NCBI GenBank assembly: GCA_003597945.1
Contig: QZJS01000046.1
Span: 1-38,661, forward strand
DNA from: Desulfobacteraceae bacterium
GTDB taxonomy: Bacteria > Desulfobacterota > Desulfobacteria > Desulfobacterales > Desulfosalsimonadaceae
DNA: 38,661 nucleotides
Direction: 5' to 3'
Shown: positions 1 to 7,632 of the stretch, piece by piece
Numbering within the stretch: position 1 is the first letter of the stretch
Layout: each line of letters begins with the position of its first letter
Program-made: the position numbers and the translations under genes
Notes under the pieces: model-generated
What the model was told of the DNA's origin: nothing
The model's input: the letters and a program-made list of their open reading frames with translations, nothing else
The model's database searches: none

Positions 1-501
1 TACACCGACCTTAAAGAGGCGGTCATCCGGAAAAAATTCCGCGAAGATCTTTTTTACCGCCTTAATGTGATCCCGATTCATCTGCCCCCGCTTCGGAACC
101 GGAAAAACGATATCCCCCTGCTGGTGGAGCATTTTTTATCCCAGATCAACCAGACGGCCCATAAAGAGCCGGTTTCCATATCAAAAGAAGCCCTTTTACT
201 GATGATGGATTACGCGTGGCCGGGTAATGTCCGCCAGCTTCAGAATGTGCTTCAATACGCCACGGTCAAGTGCGGCGGCAGCGTGATCCGAACGGAGCAT
301 CTGCCGACTGAACTCGGGGTGTTGAAAAATGATCCGGAAGCACGGGGTTCTGGCCGGAAACTTGATTATGTCTCGGTGAGAACGGCCCTGGAAAAAACCG
401 GGAACAATAAATCCAAAGCCGCCAGGCTGCTGGGAGTGGGCAGAGCCACCCTTTACCGGTTTTTATACGACCAGCCCGACGCGGCGCCTTCCGATATCTG
501 A
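1..501 (+). CDS. Sigma-54-dependent transcriptional activator, C-terminal part (5' end outside window)
   Basis: The reading frame is open from the first base and gives 166 residues. The visible part starts in the AAA+ domain after the GAFTGA loop. It has the typical run FREDLFYRLNVIPIHLPPLR, then the helical lid (WPGNVRQLQNVL), and ends with a Fis-type helix-turn-helix (NNKSKAARLLGVGRATLYRF). Proteins of this family bind upstream enhancer sites and use ATP to open sigma-54 holoenzyme promoters. The sensory or receiver domain is not visible, so the signal is unknown. It is followed after about 110 bases by a truncated sensor remnant, which may once have been functionally linked. Confidence 0.93.
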   Translation, partial: YTDLKEAVIRKKFREDLFYRLNVIPIHLPPLRNRKNDIPLLVEHFLSQINQTAHKEPVSISKEALLLMMDYAWPGNVRQLQNVLQYATVKCGGSVIRTEHLPTELGVLKNDPEARGSGRKLDYVSVRTALEKTGNNKSKAARLLGVGRATLYRFLYDQPDAAPSDI

Positions 502-614
502 AAAACCATCGGTGCGATGTGTCCGATCTTCATTCAGTCAGGTTATCGAAACAATTCAATGAGGAATGTATGGAAGCCTGTCTCATAATTTTTGGGAATC
601 ATAAGGACAGAAAA

Positions 615-830
615 ATGAAAAAACTATTCTTCATGTTTCCGTTATGCCTGGTTTTTCTTTTTTCGGGCGGCCTTGCGGCCCAACAAGCTTCGATGAAATT
701 CGAATCTGAAGCCATAAAAAGCGTCCTTAACACCGCGACCCACAGTCTGGATCATCTGATGAGCAATACTCTGGCGTCCCTGGAGTTAATCGCCATGACG
801 CCGGATGCCAAAAACGGCGCGTGGTGCTGA
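615..830 (+). pseudogene. Truncated secreted sensor remnant (signal peptide plus start of a cache-like domain)
   Basis: An ATG at 615 has an AAGGACAG ribosome site just upstream and opens a 71-residue product. Residues 1-21 form a classic signal peptide (MKKLFFMFPLCLVFLFSGG) followed by AAQQA. The rest (NTATHSLDHLMSNTLASLEL, then AMTPDAKNGAW) resembles the first helix of extracellular cache or chemoreceptor-type sensor domains, where a motif like LLAMTPEVKSGDW is usual. The frame then stops abruptly and adenine deaminase begins 66 bases later. The likely reading is a gene whose 3' part was deleted. It could instead be an unrelated small secreted protein. The cache resemblance is recalled from family patterns, not searched. 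Confidence 0.5.
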
Positions 831-896
831 CCTATCGTCCGTATGAAAAGTGAACAAGCGGCCAACCGATTCCACGATGCACAAAGGAGTTTTATC

Positions 897-2606
897 TTGT
901 CATCATACAAAGATCGATTGGAAATGATTGAAACGGCCAGGGGTAAAGCACCGGCTGACCTGTTGATCACCAATGTCCACCTGGTCAACACCCTTTCCGG
1001 GGAAATTCGTCCGGCCAACGTCGCCGTCCGCAATGGAATCGTTTTGGGGTTTGAAGACTACCCGGCAAAGAAAATCATCGACGGCCGGGGAGCCTACCTT
1101 TGCCCCGGTTTTATCGAAGCACACATTCACATCGAATCGACGCTTCTCTCGCCGCCCGTGTTCGCCGGGGCGGTTGCCTCCATGGGCACGGCCGCGGTGA
1201 TTTGCGATCCTCATGAAATCGCCAATGTGCTGGGAATGGAGGGCATCGCGTACTTTGTTGAAGCCAGCAGAGACCTGCCGGTTTCCATTTACTTCATGTT
1301 GCCTTCATGCGTCCCCGCCACGCACCTCGAAAACGCCGGGGCAACGCTCGGAGTGGAGGACATGAAGAGCCTGCTGGCCAGATATCCGGACAGGTTTCTC
1401 GGTCTGGGCGAAATGATGAATTTTCCCGGCGTCATTCATAGCGATCCCGAGGTGCTGGCCAAGCTGGAGATGGCCAAAGACCTGGTCATGGACGGACACG
1501 CCCCCGGACTTTCAGGCAAGGATCTCAACGCCTATATTCTGGCCGGGCCCAAAAGCGACCACGAGTGTGTAAAAATCGGGGAAGCAAGGGAAAAGCTCGA
1601 AAAAGGCATGCACATCATGATCCGGCAAGGCACTTCCCAGCATAGCCTGGAGGAGTTTCTGCCCCTGGTGAACGATCACAACTGGCCGTCGTTTTCCATG
1701 GTTTCAGACGACCGCCATCCGGAAGACCTGGCCCGGCACGGGCATCTCGACGACAACCTGCGTCGGGCGGTCAGGCTGGGCTGTGATCCCGTCCGCGCGG
1801 TGCAAATGGTGACCATCAACCCGGCCCGATACTTCGGACTGAAAAACCGGGGAGCCATTGCTCCGGGTTATCGGGCGGATATGGTCCTGGTGGAAGATTT
1901 GGTGGATTTTCAGATTAGGGAAGTTTTTCTCGAGGGCAGGGGGCTCGGGGAGCATTCCTTCCAAACCGGCATCAAACCTCCCGGAAATTCCATCCATATC
2001 GGTGAATTATCTTCAAGTTCCTTTCAAATTCCCGCGGAAGGAAAAAGGGTCCGGGTCATCGAAGTCATTCCCGGTCAGATTGTCACCCGGCATGTTTTGG
2101 CGGAACCGCGCATGCAAAATGGTCTGGCCGAGGCGGACCCGGACAGGGATCTGGCCAAACTGGCCGTGGTGGAAAGGCACAGGGCCACCGGAAACATCGG
2201 TCTCGGGTTTGTTCGGGGACTTGGATTGAAAAGATGCGCGCTGGCTTCGACCGTGGCGCACGATTCGCACAATCTGATCATTGCCGGAACAAATGATGAG
2301 GACATGCTGGCGGCGGCCCTTGAAGTCCGGAGAATGGGCGGCGGACTGACGGTGGTTCACAACGGAAAGGTCCTGTCGTCCATGCCCCTGCCCATAGCGG
2401 GCCTCATGAGCCATAACCCTCTCGATGAAGTCGTGGCTTCCATGGAAAAGCTGGCCAAAACCTGCCGCTCCATTGGCATCAGCCACACCAGTCCGTTCAT
2501 GATCCTTTCGTTTTTGGCTCTGCCGGTCATACCGGAACTCAAGCTCACGGACAGGGGACTGGTGGACGTGAGCCGATTCGAACTGGTGGGCTTGTGGACG
2601 GATTGA
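897..2606 (+). CDS. ade: Adenine deaminase (TTG start)
   Basis: Cytoplasmic amidohydrolase that converts adenine to hypoxanthine and ammonia in purine salvage. The 569-residue product has the metal-binding AHIHIEST motif near residue 76, EMMNFPGV, DGHAPGLSG, the SDDRHPEDL acid cluster and HGHLDDNLRRAV, all characteristic of the Ade family. The C-terminal adenine-deaminase domain is complete. An upstream ATG at 843 is in frame. The preferred start is TTG 897, because AAAGGAG lies 7 bases before it and the resulting N-terminus (SSYKDRLEMIETARGKAPAD) matches where family members begin. A symporter gene converges on it from the other strand, so a joint role in nucleobase uptake is possible but unproven. 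Confidence 0.93.
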   Translation: MSSYKDRLEMIETARGKAPADLLITNVHLVNTLSGEIRPANVAVRNGIVLGFEDYPAKKIIDGRGAYLCPGFIEAHIHIESTLLSPPVFAGAVASMGTAAVICDPHEIANVLGMEGIAYFVEASRDLPVSIYFMLPSCVPATHLENAGATLGVEDMKSLLARYPDRFLGLGEMMNFPGVIHSDPEVLAKLEMAKDLVMDGHAPGLSGKDLNAYILAGPKSDHECVKIGEAREKLEKGMHIMIRQGTSQHSLEEFLPLVNDHNWPSFSMVSDDRHPEDLARHGHLDDNLRRAVRLGCDPVRAVQMVTINPARYFGLKNRGAIAPGYRADMVLVEDLVDFQIREVFLEGRGLGEHSFQTGIKPPGNSIHIGELSSSSFQIPAEGKRVRVIEVIPGQIVTRHVLAEPRMQNGLAEADPDRDLAKLAVVERHRATGNIGLGFVRGLGLKRCALASTVAHDSHNLIIAGTNDEDMLAAALEVRRMGGGLTVVHNGKVLSSMPLPIAGLMSHNPLDEVVASMEKLAKTCRSIGISHTSPFMILSFLALPVIPELKLTDRGLVDVSRFELVGLWTD

Positions 2607-2673
2607 TCAGGGCAGGGACCTCATAAAGCAGAAGTCCACCGTAAGGCAACGGCGATCTGTTGTAACATTTCAG

Positions 2674-4047
2674 CTAAAGTTTCGGCCCTTTTTTAAAGGT
2701 GTTTACCAGTGCAAAGGCCATAAAACTAAGCAGGGTTCCCATAAGAAATCCTTGAATCCCATAGGGACTGCTCAGCACTTTATCCCACAATATGGTTGTG
2801 GCCGTTCCCGCGATCACGGCGGCATAAAAAGAAGCCCGGACCACTTTTTTCCCGAGCAGTACGGCAACAAGAGGAATCAATACGGTCGGGGCCCAGTAAT
2901 CATAGGCGGCAATCAGGATATCTAAAACATTCGGAATCATAAAGGCAAAAAGTAATGCCACGCCGCCGGTGATCAGGTTGGTCATGCGGGCGATGGTCAA
3001 TGCTTGCCGTTCAGTTATTGGCTGATGACGCAACGGCTTGAGAACATCCTGCACCAATGCCACCGAAGAGGCGTTGAGAAAGGAGTCGGCCGAAGACATC
3101 ACGATGGAAATCACGCCGGAGATCACCAGCCCGCTCAGTCCGATGGGCAACACCACTTTGATGACTTCCGGAAGGGCAAGATTGCTGGCGATACCCGGGT
3201 TCAACTGCAATGCGATCAGACCGATGCCGCCGCTGATCAGGAAAAACGGCGCCGATATCACGCCGCTCCAGAAGTTGCCTTTGCTGGTGGCTTCAGCGCT
3301 GCGCCCGAGCAAAAGACGCTGAACATAAGGCGGGACCAGCGTTTCGCCGAACACAAAGACCAGAAACAAAGACGCAAAAGCCGTCAGGGGTATCTTGTCC
3401 CCGACAATCTGCAAATGGCCCGCGGGTATGTTCGACACAAACGCCGACCATCCCCCGCAAGCGTTTATGCCCATTAGAAACAGCAGGGGCATGCTGATCA
3501 TCAGCAGAACGAATTGCAGCACATCGGTTTTCACAACGGCGGTCATCCCTCCGATGGTGGAATAAAAGAAGATAATGCCGCAGCCGATCATGATGCCGAT
3601 GATCGGGGAGACGCTGAAAAATACGTTGAAGATCGCCCCCAGCGCCCCGATTTGCGCGCCCAGTATCCCGGCGCAGATCAGCATCGAAAAAACACCGGTG
3701 ATAATCCGGGCTTTTTTCCCGTAAGCGGGTTCGATGATATCGCCTACCGATAAGGCGCTCGGGAAGGATTTTATGCGCGGGGCAATAAACAGGGCCACCA
3801 GCATGATCTGCAGGCTGAACCCCAGAAGGGCAACCGAATAGACCATGCCGTTTGAAAAGACTTTTGCCGCGTTGCCCGTGGAAAATCCCCCGCCGATAAA
3901 TGACGCCGATAACGTACAGCAAATCACCAGCCAGCCATAGTGTCCATGGGATATGGCAAACTCCTTGAACCCCCCCAGGTGACGGCAGGAGAAACCGATA
4001 TACAGGACCAGGATCAGATAGATAATAATGATAACGATGTCGAGCAT
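2674..4047 (-). CDS. Sodium:solute symporter (SSS family)
   Basis: Predicted inner-membrane cation-coupled symporter of 457 residues with about 12-13 hydrophobic segments. The N-terminal helix (MLDIVIIIIYLILVLYIGFS), a glycine-rich segment (SASFIGGGFSTGNAAKVF) and the helix with SGVISIVMSSADSFLNASS are characteristic of the SSS fold and its sodium site. The frame extends further upstream, but the chosen ATG at 4047 is preceded by AAAAGGAG at ideal spacing. The substrate cannot be read from sequence. The neighbouring convergent adenine deaminase makes a purine or other small organic solute conceivable. SSS members of this size include pantothenate, proline and nucleobase-like transporters. Confidence 0.85.
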   Translation of the reverse strand: MLDIVIIIIYLILVLYIGFSCRHLGGFKEFAISHGHYGWLVICCTLSASFIGGGFSTGNAAKVFSNGMVYSVALLGFSLQIMLVALFIAPRIKSFPSALSVGDIIEPAYGKKARIITGVFSMLICAGILGAQIGALGAIFNVFFSVSPIIGIMIGCGIIFFYSTIGGMTAVVKTDVLQFVLLMISMPLLFLMGINACGGWSAFVSNIPAGHLQIVGDKIPLTAFASLFLVFVFGETLVPPYVQRLLLGRSAEATSKGNFWSGVISAPFFLISGGIGLIALQLNPGIASNLALPEVIKVVLPIGLSGLVISGVISIVMSSADSFLNASSVALVQDVLKPLRHQPITERQALTIARMTNLITGGVALLFAFMIPNVLDILIAAYDYWAPTVLIPLVAVLLGKKVVRASFYAAVIAGTATTILWDKVLSSPYGIQGFLMGTLLSFMAFALVNTFKKGPKL

Positions 4048-4163
4048 GAGAACTCCTTTTGCCATTTCATTTATACGTGATTGATAAACGCCGGCTGCAT
4101 GCTTGAATGCCGATCTGCATATAATGTTTCCGGCCGTTGCAAGCATTTGTCTTCGACCGTGGA

Positions 4164-4901
4164 TTAGAGCTCCCAGGGGATTTGACGGCCCAACCGTATC
4201 CGATTCAGATCCAGCGATACATCATAAACATGTATTTCCACGCCGCTTTTGACCGCTGCCCGCAGTGCTGTGCCGTATGCCGGGTCGATATGGTCGGCAG
4301 GCGCGAATCGACGGGCGTCCATGCGTTGGATCAAAAAGATCATGGCACAGCGGTGGCCAAGCTTTTTAAGCTCCTGGAGCACAAGAAGGTGATTGCGTCC
4401 CCGCGTTGTGACGGCATCCGGAAACATCGCCGTTCCCTTGTCGACCAGGGTGCAGTTTTTAATTTCAATGTAGCACTTCCCGGATGTTTCCCCGGTCAGC
4501 ATCAGATCCAGGCGTGAATGTTCGCCTGCCCTGACTTCGGCAGTGACCGTGTCGTATGCGGTAAACGCCTTGATTTGTCCCTGGGTGATGGCTTTTCGGA
4601 TCAGCCGGTTGGGCGCCAGCGTGTTGACGCCCACCAGAGAGCCTGGCATGTCGATGAGTTCCCAGGTATACTTGAGCTTGCGTTCGGGCCGGTCATGATA
4701 TGAGACATATACCGGGCGGCCCGGCTGGCAGCAGGCGGTCATGGCGCCGGAGTTTGGGCAGTGCGCGGTCACGGTTTCACCGTTTTCAAGAAGAATGTCG
4801 GCAAGGAACCGCTTGTACCGACTAACCAGGGTTCCCTGGATCAGTTCGGGAAAGGCCAGTCCGGGTTTATGGTCGGTTTGCGCATTGCTTTTTAATGTCA
4901 T
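4164..4901 (-). CDS. sfsA: SfsA family DNA-binding/nuclease-like protein
   Basis: Product of 245 residues, close to the usual SfsA length of about 235. Diagnostic blocks are present: GTLVSRYKRFLADILLENGE, AHCPNSGAM, ELIDMPGSLVGVNTLAPNRL, EVRAGEHSRLDLMLTGE, YIEIKNCTLV and MFPDAVTTRG. SfsA was named for stimulation of sugar fermentation in E. coli. It combines an OB-fold-like N-terminus with a restriction-enzyme-like PD-(D/E)xK domain (SRLDLML plus EIKNCT here). Its physiological role is still unclear. The next minus-strand gene, the symporter, starts 116 bases beyond its stop. A palindrome about 80 bases upstream of the start could be an operator. Confidence 0.93.
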   Translation of the reverse strand: MTLKSNAQTDHKPGLAFPELIQGTLVSRYKRFLADILLENGETVTAHCPNSGAMTACCQPGRPVYVSYHDRPERKLKYTWELIDMPGSLVGVNTLAPNRLIRKAITQGQIKAFTAYDTVTAEVRAGEHSRLDLMLTGETSGKCYIEIKNCTLVDKGTAMFPDAVTTRGRNHLLVLQELKKLGHRCAMIFLIQRMDARRFAPADHIDPAYGTALRAAVKSGVEIHVYDVSLDLNRIRLGRQIPWEL

Positions 4902-4977
4902 TTTAAATCCCGGAAATTAAATTCCATTCATGGCGGTCTTGGGCCATGATGTTTCGTTGATTGTTTGAGACAAAAAT

Positions 4978-4996
4978 GTATCACATTATGCGATAC
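4978..4996. promoter_or_regulatory. Palindrome, candidate operator upstream of sfsA
   Basis: GTATCACATTATGCGATAC is a 19-base inverted repeat about a central T, with half-sites GTATCxCAT and ATGxGATAC and one mismatched pair. It lies 77 bases before the sfsA start on the minus strand. Symmetry is seen directly; the binding protein is unknown. Confidence 0.3.
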
Positions 4997-5209
4997 GGGA
5001 AGCATAACCCGTTAACGGAGCACACCCACAGTCCCACCCTATTGCAATACCATGTTTTCCAGGTGTTTGGCGGCAATCGGATATGAGACATCGTTACTCC
5101 TTTACGGCAAGATAGTGCAAATCGCAACCGGATTCTGATGTTTTTTCCTTGTTGCCGGATGGCGCAAACAGAGCGTCTGATTATTTTCATGTGTCGGGAA
5201 AGAGGAATC

Positions 5210-5225
5210 TGGCACGTATCTTGAA
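5210..5225 (+). promoter_or_regulatory. Sigma-54-like promoter (TGGCAC-N5-TTGA) upstream of the small gene at 5267
   Basis: TGGCACGTATCTTGAA matches the sigma-54 consensus TGGCACG-N4-TTGCW except that the -12 element reads GA instead of GC. Transcription would begin near 5236, 31 bases before the ATG. The -12 GC is usually strongly conserved, so this may be a weak or degenerate site. Confidence 0.4.
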
Positions 5226-5266
5226 AATTCATTCGAATTGACGGATCACAAAATTAATTTTTCAAA

Positions 5267-5479
5267 ATGGATATGCCAGTGAAGCCATGCAACCACAATA
5301 TTAAAAAGACCATCGCCATTGCCGATGAGATGATTTTGCTGGCGGACGCCGGCGACGCCGATCATGAGGATGTAGGCTGCGCCATTCTTTACGGCATCTT
5401 GCGGGATTCGGCATACAAGCTTAGAAAGCTTGCGGAAGCTGAAAAACAGGCCCATATTAACAAAGGCTTCTGGGATTAG
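5267..5479 (+). CDS. Small conserved hypothetical protein
   Basis: A 70-residue acidic cytoplasmic protein with no membrane segment or signal peptide. The body is amphipathic helix: NHNIKKTIAIADEMILLADA, then DHEDVGCAILYGILRDSAYK, then LRKLAEAEKQAHINKGFW. The pattern CNHxIKxTIxxAD, DVGCxILYGxLRDxAYKxKxLA, KxAHIxKG looks familiar from uncharacterised small proteins of sulfate reducers, but I cannot assign a named family. Two in-frame ATGs (5267 and 5273) are possible and neither has a strong Shine-Dalgarno sequence. It precedes rubrerythrin by 195 bases and follows a sigma-54-like box, so it may respond to a different signal from the oxygen-defence genes. Confidence 0.65.
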   Translation: MDMPVKPCNHNIKKTIAIADEMILLADAGDADHEDVGCAILYGILRDSAYKLRKLAEAEKQAHINKGFWD

Positions 5480-5674
5480 GGATCAGTACGTGACTTATAA
5501 AAGAGTTTATGCTAATATGATCTTTAAATCTTTTAAGAAGTGTATTATTTTAGCCATTGGATAATTTGATCTCCGGGTGGTTTTGGAAAAATCACGCGGA
5601 ATTGATTTTTAATCAAAAATATACCCGAAAAACAAAAACCATTCGTGAAACTTTAAGTTTAAGGAGGAAATTCA
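5480..5674 (+). promoter_or_regulatory. Rubrerythrin upstream regulatory region
   Basis: An AT-rich leader of about 195 bases. A possible vegetative promoter is GTGACT (5490-5495), 17 bases, then TAATAT (5513-5518); both hexamers are only 4/6 matches. TTGATTTTTAATCAA (5602-5616) is a 15-base inverted repeat of the 7-1-7 size used by Fur/PerR repressors. A strong ribosome site (AAGGAGG, near 5661) precedes the ATG at 5675. Confidence 0.4.
5602..5616. promoter_or_regulatory. TTGATTTTTAATCAA inverted repeat, candidate PerR- or FNR-type operator
   Basis: Six-base arms TTGATT and AATCAA flank three T residues, about 60 bases before rubrerythrin. The size fits a PerR/Fur 7-1-7 box. The half-sites also resemble FNR (TTGAT-N4-ATCAA), but the spacer here is 5. 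PerR control of rubrerythrin is known in Desulfovibrio; the assignment here is inference. Confidence 0.35.
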
Positions 5675-6250
5675 ATGAAGAGTGTTAAAGGAACCCGTAC
5701 GGAAAAAAATTTACTGACGGCTTTTGCCGGTGAATCACAGGCCCGCAATCGTTATACCTATTTTGCGTCCAAAGCAAAAAAAGAAGGGTATGAGCAGATC
5801 GCCTATATTTTCGAGGAAACCGCAAACCAGGAAAAAGAGCATGCCAAGCGGTTTTTTAATTTCCTGGAAGGCGGAGAAGTTGAAATCGCCGCGGCCTTTC
5901 CCGCCGGTGTGGTCGGCACTACCCTTGAAAACCTGAAGGCTGCGGCCGACGGTGAACAATATGAACATACTTCAATGTATCCCGGATTTGCCGCCATTGC
6001 CAGGGAAGAAGGGTTTGACGCCATCGCGGCCGTTCTTGAGGCCATTTCGGTGGCGGAAAAACAGCATGAGAAGCGGTATCGGGATCTTGCCGCCAATATT
6101 GAAAAAGCCCGGGTTTTCAAAAGGGAAGCACCCGTGGTATGGCGATGCCGGAATTGCGGATATCTGCATCACGGTAATGAAGCGCTGGAAATGTGTCCGG
6201 CCTGCGCCCATCCAAAAGCGCACTATGAACTGCTGGGTGAAAATTACTAA
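5675..6250 (+). CDS. rbr: Rubrerythrin
   Basis: Cytoplasmic non-haem diiron peroxidase that reduces hydrogen peroxide to water with electrons from rubredoxin-type donors. The 191-residue length equals the Desulfovibrio protein. Residues 1-145 form the four-helix diiron domain with ligands E20, E53, H56, E94, E97, E128 and H131. Residues 156-185 form the C-terminal rubredoxin domain with cysteines C158, C161, C174 and C177. No ligand is missing. It opens the oxygen-defence run and is followed by a hairpin and a ferritin-like diiron protein, so it may be both an individual transcript and the head of a longer operon. The inverted repeat at 5602-5616 may mediate peroxide control. Confidence 0.97.
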   Translation: MKSVKGTRTEKNLLTAFAGESQARNRYTYFASKAKKEGYEQIAYIFEETANQEKEHAKRFFNFLEGGEVEIAAAFPAGVVGTTLENLKAAADGEQYEHTSMYPGFAAIAREEGFDAIAAVLEAISVAEKQHEKRYRDLAANIEKARVFKREAPVVWRCRNCGYLHHGNEALEMCPACAHPKAHYELLGENY

Positions 6251-6275
6251 CAGAAGGTACAATCCTCGGAACCTG

Positions 6276-6311
6276 CCGGGCCGGAAAAGGATCAATAATG
6301 ATCTGGCCCGG
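6276..6311 (+). other. Intercistronic hairpin after rubrerythrin
   Basis: CCGGGCC (6276-6282) pairs with GGCCCGG (6305-6311), and inside it GATCA (6290-6294) pairs with TGATC (6299-6303). There is no following T-run, so it is more likely an mRNA-processing or stabilising stem than a terminator. Confidence 0.45.
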
Positions 6312-6365
6312 TTCACCGCACCGGTAAACACGAATGAGTTGAAAAATTAATTGAAAGGACGACAG

Positions 6366-6839
6366 ATGGCATACGATTTTACCGCAAAAGAAATTTTCGA
6401 AATGGCCAAGCAGATTGAGCGCAACGGCGTAGCATTCTACCAGAAGGCGGCCAAAAGCGTAAGCGATGCTTCTGAGAAGGATATGCTGCTCGAACTTGCC
6501 AAAATGGAAGAAGACCATGAAGCGACCTTTATCAAAATGGAAGCACAGTTGAAGGGGCAGGAAACGGCGCCGACGGTCTTTGACCCGGAAGATGAGTCCG
6601 TGCAGTACCTCAAGTCTCTTGCCGACACCCGCGTATTTTTTGAAAAGGAAATTGATCTTTCATCGATGAAATCAATCCTCAAGGCCGCCATCACGGCCGA
6701 AAAAGACTCCATTGTCTTTTATCTGGGCATGAAGGAACTGGTTCCGGAAACGCTTGGGAAAGACCGCATTGACGGCATTATCAAAGAAGAAATGAGTCAC
6801 ATCCGATTGCTGGGCAAAAAACTGGTTACGGTCCGTTGA
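6366..6839 (+). CDS. Ferritin-like diiron protein (erythrin type, no rubredoxin domain)
   Basis: A 157-residue four-helix protein of the rubrerythrin/ferritin superfamily. Diiron ligand motifs are visible in two halves: E18 with E48-E-D-H51, and E112 with E142-M-S-H145. There is no CxxC pair, so unlike classical rubrerythrin it has no built-in rubredoxin centre and must take electrons from a partner, perhaps rubrerythrin or the rubredoxin-like miniproteins nearby. A peroxide or iron-oxidising role is inferred. ATG 6366 is preferred over an in-frame TTG at 6351 because GAAAGGAC sits just upstream. Confidence 0.88.
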   Translation: MAYDFTAKEIFEMAKQIERNGVAFYQKAAKSVSDASEKDMLLELAKMEEDHEATFIKMEAQLKGQETAPTVFDPEDESVQYLKSLADTRVFFEKEIDLSSMKSILKAAITAEKDSIVFYLGMKELVPETLGKDRIDGIIKEEMSHIRLLGKKLVTVR

Positions 6840-6929
6840 TTTATTTTGGCGACGGATTCGCAAGAAGACTTTTCAGCGGACCGTTTTTGACTGGAACAAC
6901 CAAATATAAAGAAAAAAGGAGGATTTGTC

Positions 6930-7304
6930 ATGGCCGAAAAATCAGGAATTTATAAATGCGAATTGTGCGGAAATATCGTCGAAGTTCTTATCGCCGGAGA
7001 CGGTGAGCTGGTGTGCTGCGAGCAGCCCATGAAGCTGATGGTGGAAAACACCGTGGACGCGGCCAAGGAAAAGCATGTGCCCGTCATTGAGAAAATCCCC
7101 GGCGGCGTCAAGGTCAAGGTCGGCTCCGTGGCCCATCCCATGGAGGAAAAACATTATATTCAGTGGATCGAAATCAACGCTGACGGAAGAACCTGTCGCA
7201 AGTTCCTGAAACCGGGAGAAGCGCCGGAGGCCGAATTTCAGGTGGAGGCCGCCAATATCTCGGCCCGTGAGTACTGCAATCTTCATGGACTTTGGAAAGC
7301 ATAG
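6930..7304 (+). CDS. dfx: Desulfoferrodoxin (superoxide reductase, class I)
   Basis: Cytoplasmic enzyme that reduces superoxide to hydrogen peroxide without producing O2. The 124-residue protein has the N-terminal desulforedoxin-type Fe(Cys)4 centre with C10, C13, C29 and C30. The catalytic SOR domain has H49, H69, H75, C116 and H119 as the Fe(His)4Cys site, with the catalytic lysine K48 in EKH. All ligands of the D. vulgaris and D. baarsii enzymes are present. AAAGGAGG precedes the ATG. The peroxide formed could be removed by the rubrerythrin encoded upstream, and rubredoxin is the usual electron donor. Confidence 0.97.
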   Translation: MAEKSGIYKCELCGNIVEVLIAGDGELVCCEQPMKLMVENTVDAAKEKHVPVIEKIPGGVKVKVGSVAHPMEEKHYIQWIEINADGRTCRKFLKPGEAPEAEFQVEAANISAREYCNLHGLWKA

Positions 7305-7391
7305 TTAATCGCGGGGACTTATCAGCCGGTAAGCCGGCGACAAGCCGACTCAAGGCGCGAGGTATCGATATTTTGAATAAGGAGGAATGCC

Positions 7392-7559
7392 ATGCCGGCA
7401 TGGAAATGTTCAAACTGCGGGTATACGTTCGATGGGGATGCCCCGCCGAACGAGTGCCCGTCATGCAAGCAGAAATGTGAATTCGTTGATGTCACCTGTT
7501 ATACGCCGGACTGCGCGATTGAGGGGATGGATGACCGGCTCGGACAGCCAAAAAAATAA
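7392..7559 (+). CDS. Rubredoxin-like miniprotein
   Basis: A 55-residue protein starting at an ATG preceded by AAGGAGGAATGCC. It begins MPAWKCSNCGYTFDGDAPP and has two CxxC knuckles (C6/C9 and C22/C25), as in the rubredoxin domain that ends rubrerythrins. The loop between knuckles is short, about 12 residues against about 29 in true rubredoxin. Three further cysteines (C29, C36, C41) lie in the tail CEFVDVTCYTPDC. A single Fe(Cys)4 or Zn(Cys)4 site is expected. Position between desulfoferrodoxin and cytochrome bd suggests an electron-shuttle or redox role, which is inference. Confidence 0.85.
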   Translation: MPAWKCSNCGYTFDGDAPPNECPSCKQKCEFVDVTCYTPDCAIEGMDDRLGQPKK

Positions 7560-7632
7560 CAGGCGGAAAAACTTGTTTTTACGAGAGGGTATCCGGTTTT
7601 CATCTTCACATGAAGGCTCGAAAGGAGGCACC

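Larger units (their letters stand above)
4902..5266. other. Intergenic region between divergent sfsA and the small gene at 5267
   Basis: No convincing gene. A minus-strand frame of 83 codons (4981-5232) has no ribosome site and no recognisable family, so it was not called. The region holds a 19-base imperfect palindrome (4978-4996) and a sigma-54-like box (5210-5225). It probably carries the promoters of both flanking genes. Confidence 0.5.

Noticed and set aside
843-896. 18-residue extension of adenine deaminase from ATG 843
   Set aside because: TTG 897 has a strong ribosome site at ideal spacing and gives the expected N-terminus.
4981-5232. Minus-strand frame of 83 codons between sfsA and the small gene at 5267
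   Set aside because: No ribosome site, no recognised family, mixed composition. It overlaps two candidate regulatory sites.
6840-6929. Possible sigma-54 site before desulfoferrodoxin (TGGCGACGGATTCGC)
   Set aside because: Three mismatches, including at the conserved -12 element.
7325-7338. GCCGG-TAAG-CCGGC hairpin before the rubredoxin-like gene
   Set aside because: A five-base stem without T-run or conserved context is too small to call as a regulatory element.
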